The translations under genes were made by a program, and so were the position numbers. DNA of 64,000 nucleotides from Okapia johnstoni (lineage: Eukaryota > Chordata > Mammalia > Artiodactyla > Giraffidae): NCBI GenBank assembly GCA_024291935.2, contig JAGTYA010000026.1, positions 2,095,501 through 2,159,500 on the forward strand, read 5' to 3'. Every line of letters begins with the position of its first letter. Position 1 is the stretch's first letter. Positions 1 to 10,988 of the stretch are shown here, piece by piece. The notes under the pieces were generated by a model that made no database searches, was not told where the DNA came from, and worked only from the letters and a program-made list of their open reading frames with translations.

Positions 1-85
1 GGCTCCTCTGTCCGTTGGATTCTCTAGGTAAGAATACTGGAGTGGGCTGCCATTTCCTCCTCCAGGGGATCTTGACCCATGAGGT
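1..85 (-). mobile_element. Truncated Bov-tA SINE
   Basis: The window opens inside an antisense Bov-tA element: GGCTCCTCTGTCC, then the GAATACTGGAGTGGG block and CTCCAGGGGATCTT, all standard parts of the ruminant SINE. The left part is cut by the window edge and the tRNA-like head is missing on the right. Confidence 0.85.
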
Positions 86-474
86 CAAGACATAGACACT
101 TCGGTCCCACCAGAAGTGTCCTCCCCCAGGGAGACGTCCCCCTGCCCAGGGAAACTCTACCCTGACTTTTCTCAGCCTAGAGCACTCTTGCCTGTTCTCG
201 AGGCTGCACGGAATCAGATTTACCTGCAGCTCGGTCACTGGCGGGCTTGCCTCTGAGGAAAGCTGCTGTAATCCTCCCCATCGATGTGTCTGGTGGGTGT
301 GAGTATGCGTTTCTCTGGAGTTGGTGTCTGGATGTGGGAATGCCTGGTGGTGATGTGTGCCCAAGGCTACAGCCAAGCAACTTTCCCAGGTGTACCAACG
401 CATGTTCCCGCCATCAGTGCGCAGGAGTCTGTCACTCCACACTGCGCCCAGCACCGGATGTTGACGGTCTGTCA
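86..474. other. Intron 11 stretch, nothing recognised
   Basis: Mixed-composition intronic sequence between a SINE fragment and an L1. Overlapping short frames on both strands have no recognisable protein content. I see no splice-flanked exon. Confidence 0.5.
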
Positions 475-1578
475 TCTTGGCCACTTTAGCCAGTGTGTGT
501 GGGCACCTCATGTGGGCTTTCGTCTGTGTTTCCCTAATAGGTGGTGATGCTGAGCACCTTCTCATGGACTTATTGACATCTGGTGCCTGTTCAAATCATC
601 TTTTTAAAGCACGTGGTCTTTTCCTTATTGATTCGTAGGTGTTCTTGACATGCTCTGGATGCAAGTCCTTTACCAGAAAATACCCTTTCCCAGCCTGCAG
701 AGCGTCTGTTCATGTTCTTAATGATGTCTTTTGATGTATGGGAAGTCTTAATTTTTATAAGGAAGAGCAATTTGTCAAATATTTTATTTTGTAGTCAGGG
801 CTGCTTGTGTTTTGGCAAATCTTCCAAGATCATAAAGATAATCCCCTGCTTGCTTCTCCCCTCCTGATGGTCTCTGCCTTCACGCTTTGATGTAAAACCT
901 AACTTGAATTAATTTTGTGACTGATGTGTGGTGGGGATCATGGTTCATATATATTTTTTTCATACAGCTATCCAAACTGTCCCCCTACCGTTGATCAAAA
1001 AGGACATTCCTTCCCTCCCAGATTGAAATAGTGCCTTGGTTATAAACCCGGTGACCACATATGCGTGTTTATGCTTCTGGATGTTCCATTCTGCCCTGCT
1101 GACCCATCCCATCTGACGCTGCTGTGTCAGAAGGTGTTCGGATTTCATCTCTATAATATGTTCTCACCCTGTAGCCTCACAGTGTGTTTAGAGCTGCAGG
1201 AGCACCTCTTCAACTTCTTTGTTCTTCAAACTGTCTTCTCTATTCTTAATAGTTTGCTTTTTCACAAGTATTTTAGAATCAGCTTGAAAATCCTTCCCAG
1301 AAATAAATAAAAGCATTCTGTGTTGATTGGAATCAGATTTGCCCCACACCTCAAAATTCACAGCTGACAAATACTAGTCCTCCAATTTATGAACATGTTA
1401 TAACCCTCAACTGATGCAGGGCTTCTTTAATTTTTCTCACTGAAGTCTAGTACTTTTTTGCATAGAGGTCTTGTTCATCTCCAAGAAATTTCCTTTTAGG
1501 TATTTTATGGTTTTGGATGCTGTTATAAGCGGTATCTCTATTTCATTTTCTAATTGCTTGTTACTAACATAAAGAAAA

Positions 1579-1690
1579 GGCTTCCCAGCTGGCGTAGTGG
1601 TAGAGAATCCGCCTGCCGATGCAGGAGATTCAAGACACGGGTTGAATCCCTGGGTTGAATCCCTGGGCTGGGAAGACCCCCTGGAGGGGG
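1579..1690 (+). mobile_element. Bov-tA-type SINE, tRNA-like head only
   Basis: Starts GGCTTCCCAGCTGGCG, the tRNA-derived head, and ends at CCCCTGGAGGGGG without the BovB-derived tail. It carries a 13-base tandem duplication of GGGTTGAATCCCT (about 1640-1665), which duplicates the B-box-like segment. Confidence 0.8.
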
Positions 1691-2698
1691 TTTTATTTTG
1701 CCCCGTCTGATTATTTTTTCTTAAGTTCCCCTTTTCTTACCTCAATGTGTTGGCTGAGGCTTTGGGGAGAACATTAAGTAGAAATGGTAACGACAGACAT
1801 CCTTGTCTTATTCCCCGTCTCAGGAGGAAAGCGTAATCTTTCACCAGGATGTCTGATGGCTGCTTAGATCTTGTTTGCTTCTGTGTCTGTTTTTTTATGT
1901 AACAGAATTTCCTTCTGTTCCAAGCCCCCTAAGAGCCATGTGTTTATGAATGGGTCTTGAGTTTTATCACGTTTTTTCTGTATCTTGTGAGTTGATTGGA
2001 TGTTTTTTTCTTACTCTTTCTGTCAATGTAGGGAATAATGCTCATTGGATTTCAGATGCTAAACCAAACTTGCATAACTGGATTGAACTAGGATTGTATG
2101 TCTTTACATATGGTGTTGGGTTCAATTTGTTGGTATTGCATCTAGAATATTTGCATCTATGTTAACAAGAGATGTTGGCCTATGACTTTTCTTTCTTGAA
2201 ACATCCTTGTAGGATTTTGATGTCAAGATTATACTGACTCATAAAAAAATCTTCTAAAAAGTTTTGTGTAAAATGGGTATTATTTCTTACCATTTAAGGA
2301 AGACTCTACCAGCGAAGTCATATAACCTTAAAATTTTTTGTGTGTAAATTCCAAATCTAATTTATTTAATTAATATTGGGCAATCTGGATTTTTTTAAAT
2401 TTCTTCTTCTATCTACTTTTGTATATCACGGGGTTTTAGAAGTTAATCTATTTTATCTAAGCTATCAGAATTATTTTTGTACATTATATCCTCTAAATAT
2501 ATTTTTAAATGTCTCTAGCTAGTCTCTTCAGAGAATCAAGTTTTGGCTTTGTTGAAATTCTTAATGAAATGATCGTGGATTTTCTCTTTTACCTTGTAGC
2601 TCTGCCAGTTTTTGTGTTATATATTTGAAGCCCTATGCTTTTAGGTGTGTACAGATTTAGAACTGACCTCTCCCTACCAAATTTTGAACTTTTCCTTT

Positions 2699-2810
2699 TT
2701 TGGCCGTGCCACGTGGCCTGCAGGGTCTTAGTTCCCTGACCAGTGATTGAGCCTATGCCTGCTGCAGTAGAAGCGTGGTGTCCTAACCGCTAGACTGCTG
2801 GGGAACCCTC
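2699..2810 (-). mobile_element. CHR-type tRNA-derived SINE
   Basis: Reverse complement of the cetartiodactyl tRNA SINE: TTGGCCGTGCC, then CTTAGTTCCCTGACCAG, ending TAACCGCTAGACTGCTGGGG. It is inserted into the L1. Confidence 0.75.
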
Positions 2811-2981
2811 TTGATCAATTTTTAAATGGTGACATATCCCTCTTTATTTCTGGTAATACTTAAGTCTACTTTGTCTGATGTACTTTACCTGGACTAGCTT
2901 TCTTTTGGCAATACCATTATATGTCTTTTTCTATCTTTTTACTATCAACACTTCTAAGCCTTTCTATTTCAGTATATTTAC

Positions 2982-3199
2982 GTGAAGTATAAAAGTGTCA
3001 GTCGCTCAGTCGTGTCCAACTCTTTGCGACCCCATGGACTATAGCCCACCAGGATCTTCTGTCCATGGAATTCTCTAGGCAAGAATACTGGCATGGGTAG
3101 CCATTCCCTTCTCCAGGGGATCTTCCTAACCCAGGGATTGCACCCAAGTTGCCTCCATTTCAGGCAGATTCTTTACTGTCTGAGCCACCAGGGAAGCTA
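2982..3199 (-). mobile_element. Full-length Bov-tA SINE
   Basis: Complete antisense element from GTCAGTCGCTCAGTCGTG to GAGCCACCAGGGAAGC, with both the BovB-derived tail and the tRNA-like head. It is inserted in L1. Confidence 0.9.
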
Positions 3200-3829
3200 G
3201 GCAACATCAAATTACTTTTTTTAAATCCCAGCTGACGATCTTAGTCTTTCAGTTGCGATATTTGGTCCCTCTGCAATGCATGCAGTCTCCTCTCTCAACC
3301 TGATTCTTCGTTGGTTCCATCACTTCCTTTTGACCTCCTTTCCTGCTTCTTTGGATTGATCAAAACTTGTTATTACTTAATTTTTATCCCCTCTCCACTT
3401 GTTAATTCTACGGCCCTTTATTATCCCATCAGTGGTTGCCTGGAGATGATCATACATACCCTTGACTCACTGGAGTCAACCTCAGATGAGCACTTTGACC
3501 GTTACCCTGACAACACGTGGTGCTCACAACTGTTTAGCTCCATGGACACCCCATCCTTGTGCAATTTTTAAGCATGCATTTTTGGCTGTAGCTTTACATT
3601 AAACCGCAGGAAACATTAGCGTGATTGTTTCAGTCGATTTAATTCACTAATTTGAACTTTCTCTCATATCTGTCCTTTTCTGCAGTCTTCATTGCTTGTA
3701 CTGAAATATCTCTGTGCGTCCTTCTGGCGTCATCGCTGAGTCCCGGGGAGCCCCGGAGTCATTCTCCCGGTACAGGTCTCACCACTGTGGATTCTCTCGG
3801 TTTAGTTTTCACCTTCTCTTTTTATTATC

Positions 3830-4340
3830 ATAGAAAAATGTGCACAACATAAACTCTATCATTTGTATCATGCATTTTTAAGTGCATCATTCGGGGTCAT
3901 TAATTCCATTCACGTTGTTGTGTAACCATCACCCCATCAATCTCCAGAGCTTTTCACCTTCCCAAACAGACACTCTGTCCCCACTGAACGCTCCCCTCAC
4001 CCCTCCCACCCCCCCTACTTTCTCTCTCTATGGATTTAATGGCTCAGGTCCTCATGTAAGTGGACCAGTACAGAGTTTATCCTTTTGTGACTGGATTGTT
4101 TCACTTGCACCTTCATTTCTAAAAATACATTGGACGGTATGGAACGCCACCTTGGTAGGAATTTTCCTTGAGCTCTTCAAGGATGTTATTCTGGCTTTCA
4201 TCCTCCCTGTTGACAAGTCAACCATCAGGATAATGTGTCATCATACACACACACACCCCCTCAGTACTTCTGTGCCTTTGGCCTTCAGCAGGGTGACTCG
4301 AGTGGGCCTGGGTCTGTTAGACCTTGTCTTTCTCTCCAAC
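3830..4340 (-). mobile_element. Antisense L1 3' end
   Basis: GTGTAACCATCACC..ATCTCCAGAGCTTTTC and CCTTTTGTGACTGG are typical of the reverse complement of an older L1 3' end. A frame of 171 codons over this stretch is a by-product and shows no domain. Confidence 0.6.
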
Positions 4341-4350
4341 TGGATCCAAG

Positions 4351-4569
4351 TGAAAAGTGAAAATGTCAGTCGCTCAGTCGTGTCCAACTCTTTGTGACCC
4401 CATGGACTAGAGCCCACCAGGCTCCTCTGTCCCTGGAAATCTCCAGGCCAGAATACTGGAGTGGGTGGCCATTCCCTTCTCCAGGGGATCTTCCTGACCC
4501 CAGGATCGAACCTGGGTCTCCTACATAGCAGGCAGATTCTTTACTGTCTGAGCCACCAGGGAAGCCTGG
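4351..4569 (-). mobile_element. Full-length Bov-tA SINE with target-site duplication
   Basis: Complete antisense Bov-tA. The ten bases TGGATCCAAG occur immediately before it (4341-4350) and immediately after it (4570-4579), a direct target-site duplication that fixes its ends. Confidence 0.93.
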
Positions 4570-4579
4570 TGGATCCAAG

Positions 4580-5030
4580 GAGCTGCTTAAATCTGCGACC
4601 TGATGTCTTCCATCATTTGGGGAAAGTTCTGAACCATTCAGTCTTCAAAATTACTTGTTCTCCATTTTGTGACCTCCCCTTCTGAGAGGTCGTGTGTATT
4701 AGAACCTCTAACCGTATCTCAGGTATCTCGTGTTTCTTCCTATACCTTTAATTCTACTTTCCCTCCGTACTCCATCCTGGCTATTGTCTCTAGTTCACAA
4801 GTACTCTTTTTTTTTTCTATGTCTCCTCTGCCATCAAATTCATCTCATGCATTCTTAATTTCCATGACTGTCCTTTCTGTTCTAGAATTTCCCTTTTTTT
4901 CTTTTTAATGTAAGTTTTACTTCTCCGGTGAAATTCTTCATCCTGTCATCTGCTGTCTTGAACCTGTTTATCACTGTTGTTTTCAAGTCCTAATCTCACA
5001 GCTCGGAAGCAGACGGTCTCATGTGTCTGC
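4580..5030 (-). mobile_element. Antisense L1 fragment
   Basis: GATGTCTTCCATCATTTGGGG..TTCTGAACCATT and CTATTGTCTCTAGTTCAC resemble the L1 ORF2-proximal or UTR sequence in reverse. It is heavily mutated. Confidence 0.5.
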
Positions 5031-5860
5031 TCCTGAGTCTGTGGGTCAGCGTTTTGGGTTCCTCATCTGGGTGGCTTCACCCAGCTCCTTCAAGTGGCAG
5101 CCTGGTGGTGACCGGGTGGTCTCAGCTGGCCTCAGGAGTCGGGAGCCGGCAGGTTGTTAGGCAGGGTGCCTCGGCTCTCCTCCACGTGGCTTTTCCAGCA
5201 GCCCAGTTCAGACATGTCCACGTGGCAAGAGTATCCCACGATGGTGGAAAGAGCAGGGTTGGGGGGAAGCCTCTGATGGGGGAAACTGCAAAGGGCTTGC
5301 ACCCGTCTCTAACTTTCCCCAGTCTGCCCTCTGGCCAAAACTCTATACACTTCCACCAAAGCAGGATTCACACACCCCTCCAAGAGACCCCAGAGTCTCA
5401 CGCAATTAGCGATGCTACCATGCTCAAAGTCCAGCATCTTACAGTTGGCCTTTTTTTTTCTGTGTCTTCCTCTGCCAGAAGCCTGGTCCCAGCACTGTTT
5501 CAGGATTGATACATGTACCCCACTTTGGGGTCTAATTTCTTTTAATCTATTGATGCATAGCAAACCACACCTACATTTCCTGGCTTCACATCACAGCTCT
5601 TTTGTTATTCATGATTCCATGGGTCAGTAATTTGGGCTCAATTCAGCTGGAAGGTTGTTCTGATGGCTTTGTGTGAGGTGACTCACACAGCTGCAGTCAC
5701 CTGGCGGTTCATCAGGGCTGGACAGTGGACGATGGCCTCGCTCACCTGTTACTGCTCTTGGCCTGGCTTTTGGCCAGCTTTCTTTTCACCACAATAAAGG
5801 TCAAGGTCAGCCCGAATTCAGCTAGTGGGAAAACCAACTCTTATCTCTTGGTGGAGGAGA
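5031..5860. other. Intron 11 stretch, probably an old unassigned repeat
   Basis: Sequence such as CTCCTCCACGTGGCTTTTCC and CACGTGGCAAGAGTATC resembles ancient mammalian interspersed repeats that I cannot name. A 162-codon frame starting at 5021 has no recognisable domain. No exon is seen. Confidence 0.35.
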
Positions 5861-5865
5861 TACGA

Positions 5866-5985
5866 GTCGACTCCATGAACATGAGTTTGAGCAAAACCCG
5901 GGAGATAGTGAAGGACAGGGAAACCTGGCGTGCTGCAGTCCATGGGGTCTCAAAGAGTCGGATGCAACTGAGCAACAATCTACCT
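5866..5985 (+). mobile_element. BovB LINE 3' end
   Basis: Sense copy of the extreme 3' coding end of BovB: GACTCCATGAACATGAG, GGAGATAGTGAAGGACAGGG and GTCGGATGCAACTGAG. It translates to the familiar reverse-transcriptase tail around MNMSLSKTREIVKDRE. Confidence 0.85.
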
Positions 5986-6768
5986 TAAGACCTGTTTCTG
6001 TGGTCTGTTTTGTCCCTTGGTTTTCAGTCTGTTGTGTATAAAATAAATAGAGGCTCCACGATCTCATCTCCCTATGGATGTCTTGCTTTTCTCTGGAGAG
6101 CCAAAGGTGCCAGGCAGAGCACTTGCTTCAGGGGGGCACTGAGGTGATCTGAGGCCATGGCAGGGTTGGGACGCCCTCTGAAAGCCTGGGCTGTTTTCCA
6201 GGACCCCATCTCCTTGATGACTCTGAACCAGAGTCCTCCTCTCCTCCATAACATGCGTCTGCGGACGCCTCTGCTTAGGTTTCTGTCCTTCTGGCAGCTG
6301 TTTCTTGCTCCATTTCTCAGAATCTCACCCCATGCTGTGAGCTCAGCTTCAAGGAGAAACTGGGTGAAAGAAACTCCCTTCTCTCTGCCCGACCCCCATT
6401 CACCAGGATCTCGGCTTGTCAAGCCCTGGACGTCTTTGGAGCTCAGGCCTCCTGTTTATCTCGCCAGCCCAGGGAGCCCCAGCCTCACACTCAGCCCATG
6501 TGCCCCACACAATAAACGCACGTATGCGCATGTGGGCTCACCCGGCTTGTTTCTCGCCTGGGATCTCAGCCCTTGGAGTCGTCCCTGGTTGTAAAGCTGT
6601 CACAGAGCTATGGTGGTGTCTTCAGTAGGAAGTGCGATCAGACGCAAGCTTCAGAGCCAGAAGCAAAGTCTCCGCTGGTTCCACGTACATTATTTCCTTC
6701 CAGACTTTTTCTGTGCACATATATCAGCCATTGTGTTCGCCTTTTGATGATGTTTCTAGAAGGAACTT
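5986..6768. other. Intron 11 stretch, nothing recognised
   Basis: Mixed-composition sequence with overlapping open frames of 116 and 145 codons on opposite strands. Neither has a recognisable protein or codon pattern, so I treat it as non-coding. Confidence 0.4.
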
Positions 6769-6996
6769 TGGGGTTTCCCATGTGGCGCTAATGGTAAAGA
6801 ACCTGCCTGCCAATGCAAGAGACACAAGAGATGCATGTTTGATCCCTGGGTTGGGAAGATCCCCTGGAGGAGGGCATGGCAACCCACTCCAGTATTCTTA
6901 TCCAGAGAATCCCATGGACAGAGAAATCTGGTGGGCTATAGTCCACAGGGTTGCAAAGAGTTGGATATGACTGAGGCAACTTACCATGCACACACA
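6769..6996 (+). mobile_element. Full-length Bov-tA SINE
   Basis: Sense element from GGGTTTCCCATGTGGCGC through TTGGGAAGATCCCCTGGAGG and GTTGCAAAGAGTTGG, ending in a short CA run. It is more diverged than the other copies. Confidence 0.85.
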
Positions 6997-7052
6997 CACT
7001 AGAAGGAATTTAGATGGGAGAAAACGCAGCACCCTTAACAGGGTGGTTTTTC

Positions 7053-7539
7053 TTATTGTTCAGTCGCTCATTTGTGTCCGACTCTTGGCAATCCCATGGA
7101 CTGCAGCATGCCAGGCCTCCCTGTCCTTCACCATCTTCCAGGGCTTGCTCAAACCCATGTCCATTGAGTCAATGATGCCATCAAACCATCTCATCCTCTG
7201 TCGTCCCCTTCTCCTCCTGCCCTCAATCTTTCCCAGCATCAGGGTCTTTTCAGATGAGTCAGTTCTTTACATCAGGTGGCCAAAGTACTGGAGCTACAGC
7301 TTCAGCATCAGTCCTTCCAATGAATATTCAGGGTTGATTTCCTTTAGGATGGACTGGTTGGATCTCCTTGCAGTCCAAGAGATCTCAAGAGTCTTTTCCA
7401 ACACCACAGTTCAAAAGCATTAATTCTGCGGCGCTCAGCTTTCTTTATGGTACAACTCTCACATCCATACATGACCACTGGAAAAACCATAGCCTTGACT
7501 AGACAGACCTTTGTTGGCCAAGTCATGTCTCTGCTTCAG
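7053..7539 (-). mobile_element. BovB LINE 3' fragment
   Basis: About 490 bases of antisense BovB: GTTCAGTCGCTC, CATCTCATCCTCTGTCGTCC, TTCAGCATCAGTCCTTCC, CTCACATCCATACATGACC. The reverse strand translates to decayed BovB reverse-transcriptase C-terminal sequence interrupted by stops. Confidence 0.92.
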
Positions 7540-8023
7540 GGCGGCTAAGGTGGTTTAGGTGGCATAGGTAGTAACTATCCTCAGCTGATTTGTCCTGCCC
7601 TACATTTTCGAAGTGGGTACTGGTGGGCGGGCCATGGAACATCCCAGCTGCAAGGGGCCTTAGGGGTCATCTGTTTGTACCCTCTCCCCACTGTACTGGT
7701 GAGGAACCCGAAGGCCTCAAGGTAGAAAGAAGCCTGTGTGGCTGTACAATGGGTTACGGGCATAGGCACTGCCAACACAGGACCCTGACTCCAACCCCAC
7801 TGCTGAGTGATGAGCAGGGCAGGGGATTGAAAGCATCTCAGCCTCAGCCTTTCCTCCTGCCAGCAGGACGGGGGCTTGCAGATCCCCATCTGGGAGGCTG
7901 AACGCTCTCCTTGCTCCTGGAGGGGCCCAGCCATGTGCAGTGGGGACACTTGGGCCGCCTGCAGGCCTCTGACAGTGGCAGGCATGGGATGACCACCCTC
8001 CTCCTCTCCCTTCTCCACCGCAG
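7540..8023. other. Intron 11 3' end with MIR/L2-like fragment and exon 12 acceptor region
   Basis: Near 7650-7740 a stretch (GGGGCCTTAGGGGTCATCTG, then GTGAGGAACCCGAAGG) resembles an old MIR-class fragment. The last 30 bases form the pyrimidine tract and CAG acceptor of exon 12 at 8021-8023. Confidence 0.5.
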
Positions 8024-8099
8024 GCTGCGGGAGCACCACCGGGCCACCATCAAGGTCATTCGGCGCATGCAGTACTTTGTGGCCAAGAAGAAATTCCAG
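8024..8099 (+). CDS. KCNQ1: KCNQ1 exon 12: distal helix B of the C-terminal tail
   Basis: This 76-base exon completes a split Gln codon with its first base and then encodes 25 residues, [11 protein letters not shown] through KKKFQ, equal to human residues 506-530 with no change seen. It forms the distal part of helix B in the cytoplasmic C-terminus, which with helix A clasps calmodulin. The basic residues at human R518, R519, K526, K527 and K528 are present and belong to the region where calmodulin and PIP2 binding have been reported to overlap. The acceptor follows a long pyrimidine tract ending CACCGCAG. The donor CAG/GTGAGT is close to consensus. The exon ends in phase 0. The next exon lies 5.2 kb downstream. 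Identity and boundaries are secure. Confidence 0.97.
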
Positions 8100-8480
8100 G
8101 TGAGTCCGGCACTCAGCCCTCCTGCCCTGGTCCACTCTGAAAGCAGCTCGCCCCCTCACAGCGCAGGCCATACCCTGCTATGTCTGAGACCTGACCCTTA
8201 ACCCATCAAACACCCTGCCATGACTTCAAGATCCGTCTCCAAGACAGCTGGCCCTGGAGAGATGTTTCCCTGATAGGGCTGGACCCTGGGGCCTACCCAG
8301 AACCCAGAAACACAGAGCCCTGGAGCTCACTCACCCCTTACTCCCACCCCCAGACAGGAGTGGGAGGGACTCAGGGAGGGTGCAGAGCCAGCCCTGTGTC
8401 ACCTGGACAGGAAGTACCTGCCCCAGGCCTGCTCAGGGCTTTTGTCCCCATCACCCACCCTCTGTGAGTCAGAACAGATG

Positions 8481-8719
8481 GGAGTGGCCTCCCTGGCGGT
8501 TCAGTGGCTGAGACTCTGTGCTCCCAATGCAGGGGGCCTGGGTTCGATCCCTGGCCAGAGAACTAGATCTCACATGCTACAATGAAGACCGAAGATCTGC
8601 TTGTCACAACTAAGACCCCGCTTGCTGCAACTAAAGACCCCACTTGCTGCAACTAAGACCCCACATGCAGCAAATACTGGTGCAGCTAAATAAATAAATA
8701 TTAAAAAAAAAAAAAAAAA
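8481..8719 (+). mobile_element. CHR-type tRNA-derived SINE with poly-A tail
   Basis: Sense element: GGCCTCCCTGGCGGTTCAG, CCTGGGTTCGATCCCTGG, three repeats of the CTTGCTGCAACTAAGACCCC motif, AAATAAATAAATA and a poly-A tail. AGAACAGA flanks both sides (8471 and 8719), consistent with a target-site duplication. Confidence 0.88.
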
Positions 8720-10006
8720 GAACAGAGAGGAGACTTGGCCCTGCTCTGTGCCCTGGGGGGGCCCCCTTTACCGGGAGAGGTAGGGTCTCCCTGGCTAGGC
8801 GGGGCTGGAGACTCTGGGGTTCCCCATCGGCCCTCCTTCCAGGGGTGAGTCTCCTACAGCAGCCCCTGGAGAATGCCAGGTGATGACGGGCTTGGCACCT
8901 CTTTCCTCCATGGAGACTGTCATCTGTTGGAGGAGGGGGCCCAGCTCAGCCCTCCCTCCGAGAACATGGAGCCTTGGGAAGCAGGGACCCCTGGGGAAGG
9001 GCATTCTCTTTCCAGGAGGCTTGGCCACTGCTTCCTTTCAGAAGTGAGTTCCTGGTGGAGCCAGGGCTGGGGGTCACGTGGACTCAGCAGCAACATCCAG
9101 ATGCCCCAGGCCTGCAGGCGGCACCAGGTGGGGAGGTTGGGATGACGTGTTCACACTCGCTGAGCAGTCACAGCAGGGCTAGGGTGAGAACCAGACCCCG
9201 TGTGCCCTTCCGGTCTGCACCTCCCATCCCAGCCCACAGGCTTGACTCCAGCCCTGGCCAGTCTCCCCAGCAGAGCCCCCACCCACCCAGGCCAGGGAGC
9301 CAGACTCAGTGGGGACCTCTGGACAGACCCCACTCCGGCAGCCCCGGGGAAGACCTCTTTCCCATCTGGAGTGGGAACAAGAGCCCGAGGACCATGCCCA
9401 CCTGTGCCCTCGGCCTTGCCAGGATGCTGGTCCCAGCGCATGTGGCCCTCGCGGGGGGAGGGGGTGAGAGAGAGGGGGAGGGGGTTGCACACAGTCCCCA
9501 GGGGCGTTGTGCTGCCCGCCTGCCCATCTGTCTGCCCCCAGTCCAGCAGGAGGCCTTCCCCCCCCAAACTGGGCCAAGCAGTGTTAAAGGCTCCCGCCAG
9601 GGCCTGAGACTCCCCATTGTTGGATCAAAGAGTCCGTGCAGGCGTTTCCCAGCCGGCGCCGGGAGGTCTGCCCTGCACTGTTCTGGGCGAGATCCGACGG
9701 CCCAGATGCAGGGCCTTTGGGTCTGTGGCTGCCCCTTCCCCGAGGCCCAGCTGCCCTGGTGGAGCCAGCAGAGGGGCACCTGATGGAACAGGGAGCTCAG
9801 GGGTGCTGGGCGAGGACGGGCTGGCCTCCCGGGTGGGGAAGGACCGGCAGGAACCTCCGCTGGGATCAGGTCTGGGCAGGACTGTCCCCAAGAGCAGAGG
9901 AGACCCGGGAAGGGCCCTCGCTGGAGAGTGGCTGGTGGTGATGGCTAAAACCTCTGATGCCAGCCTGGGGGAGGGGGGCAGTGCAGAGAGGTCACTGGGA
10001 TTCTTC

Positions 10007-10031
10007 CAGGCTGGGGACGGTCCCCAGCCTG
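10007..10031. repeat. Perfect 11-bp inverted repeat with 3-base loop
   Basis: CAGGCTGGGGA (10007-10017), loop CGG, then TCCCCAGCCTG (10021-10031). The arms are exact reverse complements, giving a compact GC-rich hairpin in intron 12 RNA or a small cruciform in DNA. No protein or RNA gene is recognised around it. Confidence 0.9.
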
Positions 10032-10922
10032 AGCAGCTGGCTCACTGTGCTTCCAGAGCAGGCCCCCGCTGGGCAGAGGCCAGAACCTGCTGCCTGGGGC
10101 ACCCCTGGACCAGGCAGAGCCATGCCAGGGTGGACACCAGGCTTCCTGGGGTCTTCTTCCAGGTCTGGGGTACCCATATGGCAGGCCCAGCTCAAGGGTT
10201 GATGTGAGCTGCTTCCGGATGAACCACAGATGCCCTGGGAAGATGGGCGCCCACAGTGGCCAGAGAAGGTGTGGGCGCTGGGGAGCGCCTGTCACAGAAA
10301 CGCGGCGAGAAAACCAACAGCTGGCCTCAGTGGGCACCCTGCCCTCCCTTCCAGGCCCGCGGTCTCCCTTCTGCCTCAGGACACAGGCCAGGGTTCTGCA
10401 AGCGGCCTGGGAAGCTTTTGGAAGGAGTCGGGCAGCCCCACTGGCCTGCTCCCTGCCCTTCCCTGTGCACAGAGACCCTGAGGGTCTTCAATAGACCAGG
10501 CTGGGCCTGTGTGTGGAGGAGCTCCTCCTGCTTTGCCCTTGGGACAGAGGCTCTCGGGCAAGGCCCGGAGCTGGGGCGGCTAGAGGCCTCCAGGGAGGAG
10601 GGACCCAACAAGATAGAGGTGGTGGACGAGCCCCTGGCAGTGAGGCGACCTGGGGGACTCCCGAGGTGGCCCCCCCGCCAGGCCCAGCTATGAGGGCCCT
10701 TCCCCCGCAGCAGCCTGTCTGTCTGCCCACATGCCCGCCCCCATCTGGCCCCAGGGGCAGCAGACATGGCGGGTGGCCCCTCTGCGGGCCTCGCTGGCCG
10801 ATAAGTACCCGGCTGGCCGCCCCTGTGTCTGGCCGGAGGAGCCAGAGCCTCTTAGCCCTTCAAGTTTGCCTTGAACTCTCGCATCTACCGTCGGTCAGTC
10901 TGGACAGCCCGGCATTATCTCG

Positions 10923-10988
10923 GCTCATCTCAGGCTCCTGCTGCTGCCGCCAGAGGAAATTAGCTTTAGAGAGAAAGCTGAGATGAGC
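10923..10988. repeat. Nested inverted repeats in intron 12
   Basis: GCTCATCTCAG (10923-10933) and CTGAGATGAGC (10978-10988) are exact reverse complements 44 bases apart. A second inverted repeat, AGCTTT/AAAGCT (10962-10967 and 10974-10979), overlaps the right arm by two bases, so the two hairpins would compete. The segment is repeat-free and AT-richer than its surroundings, which suggests a conserved element. Confidence 0.85.

Larger units (their letters stand above)
475..3850 (-). mobile_element. Antisense L1 LINE remnants with SINE insertions
   Basis: AT-rich sequence that follows the reverse complement of mammalian L1, from its 3' part into ORF2. Recognisable blocks include the wording around 500-600 resembling the L1 segment before TTGACATGCTCTGGATGC, and CAGACATCCTTGTCTTATTCC near 1795. 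It is decayed, with no long frame. Three younger SINEs sit inside it (1579-1690, 2699-2810, 2982-3199). The edges are approximate. Confidence 0.7.

Noticed and set aside
1..8023. Possible KvDMR1 imprinting centre or KCNQ1OT1 promoter
   Set aside because: There is no CpG island or repeat array in the intron 11 part. In human these lie tens of kilobases upstream of exon 12, outside this window.
8974..9783. 269-codon frame in intron 12
   Set aside because: Composition artefact: it overlaps minus-strand frames of 138, 132 and 157 codons and has no conserved motif.
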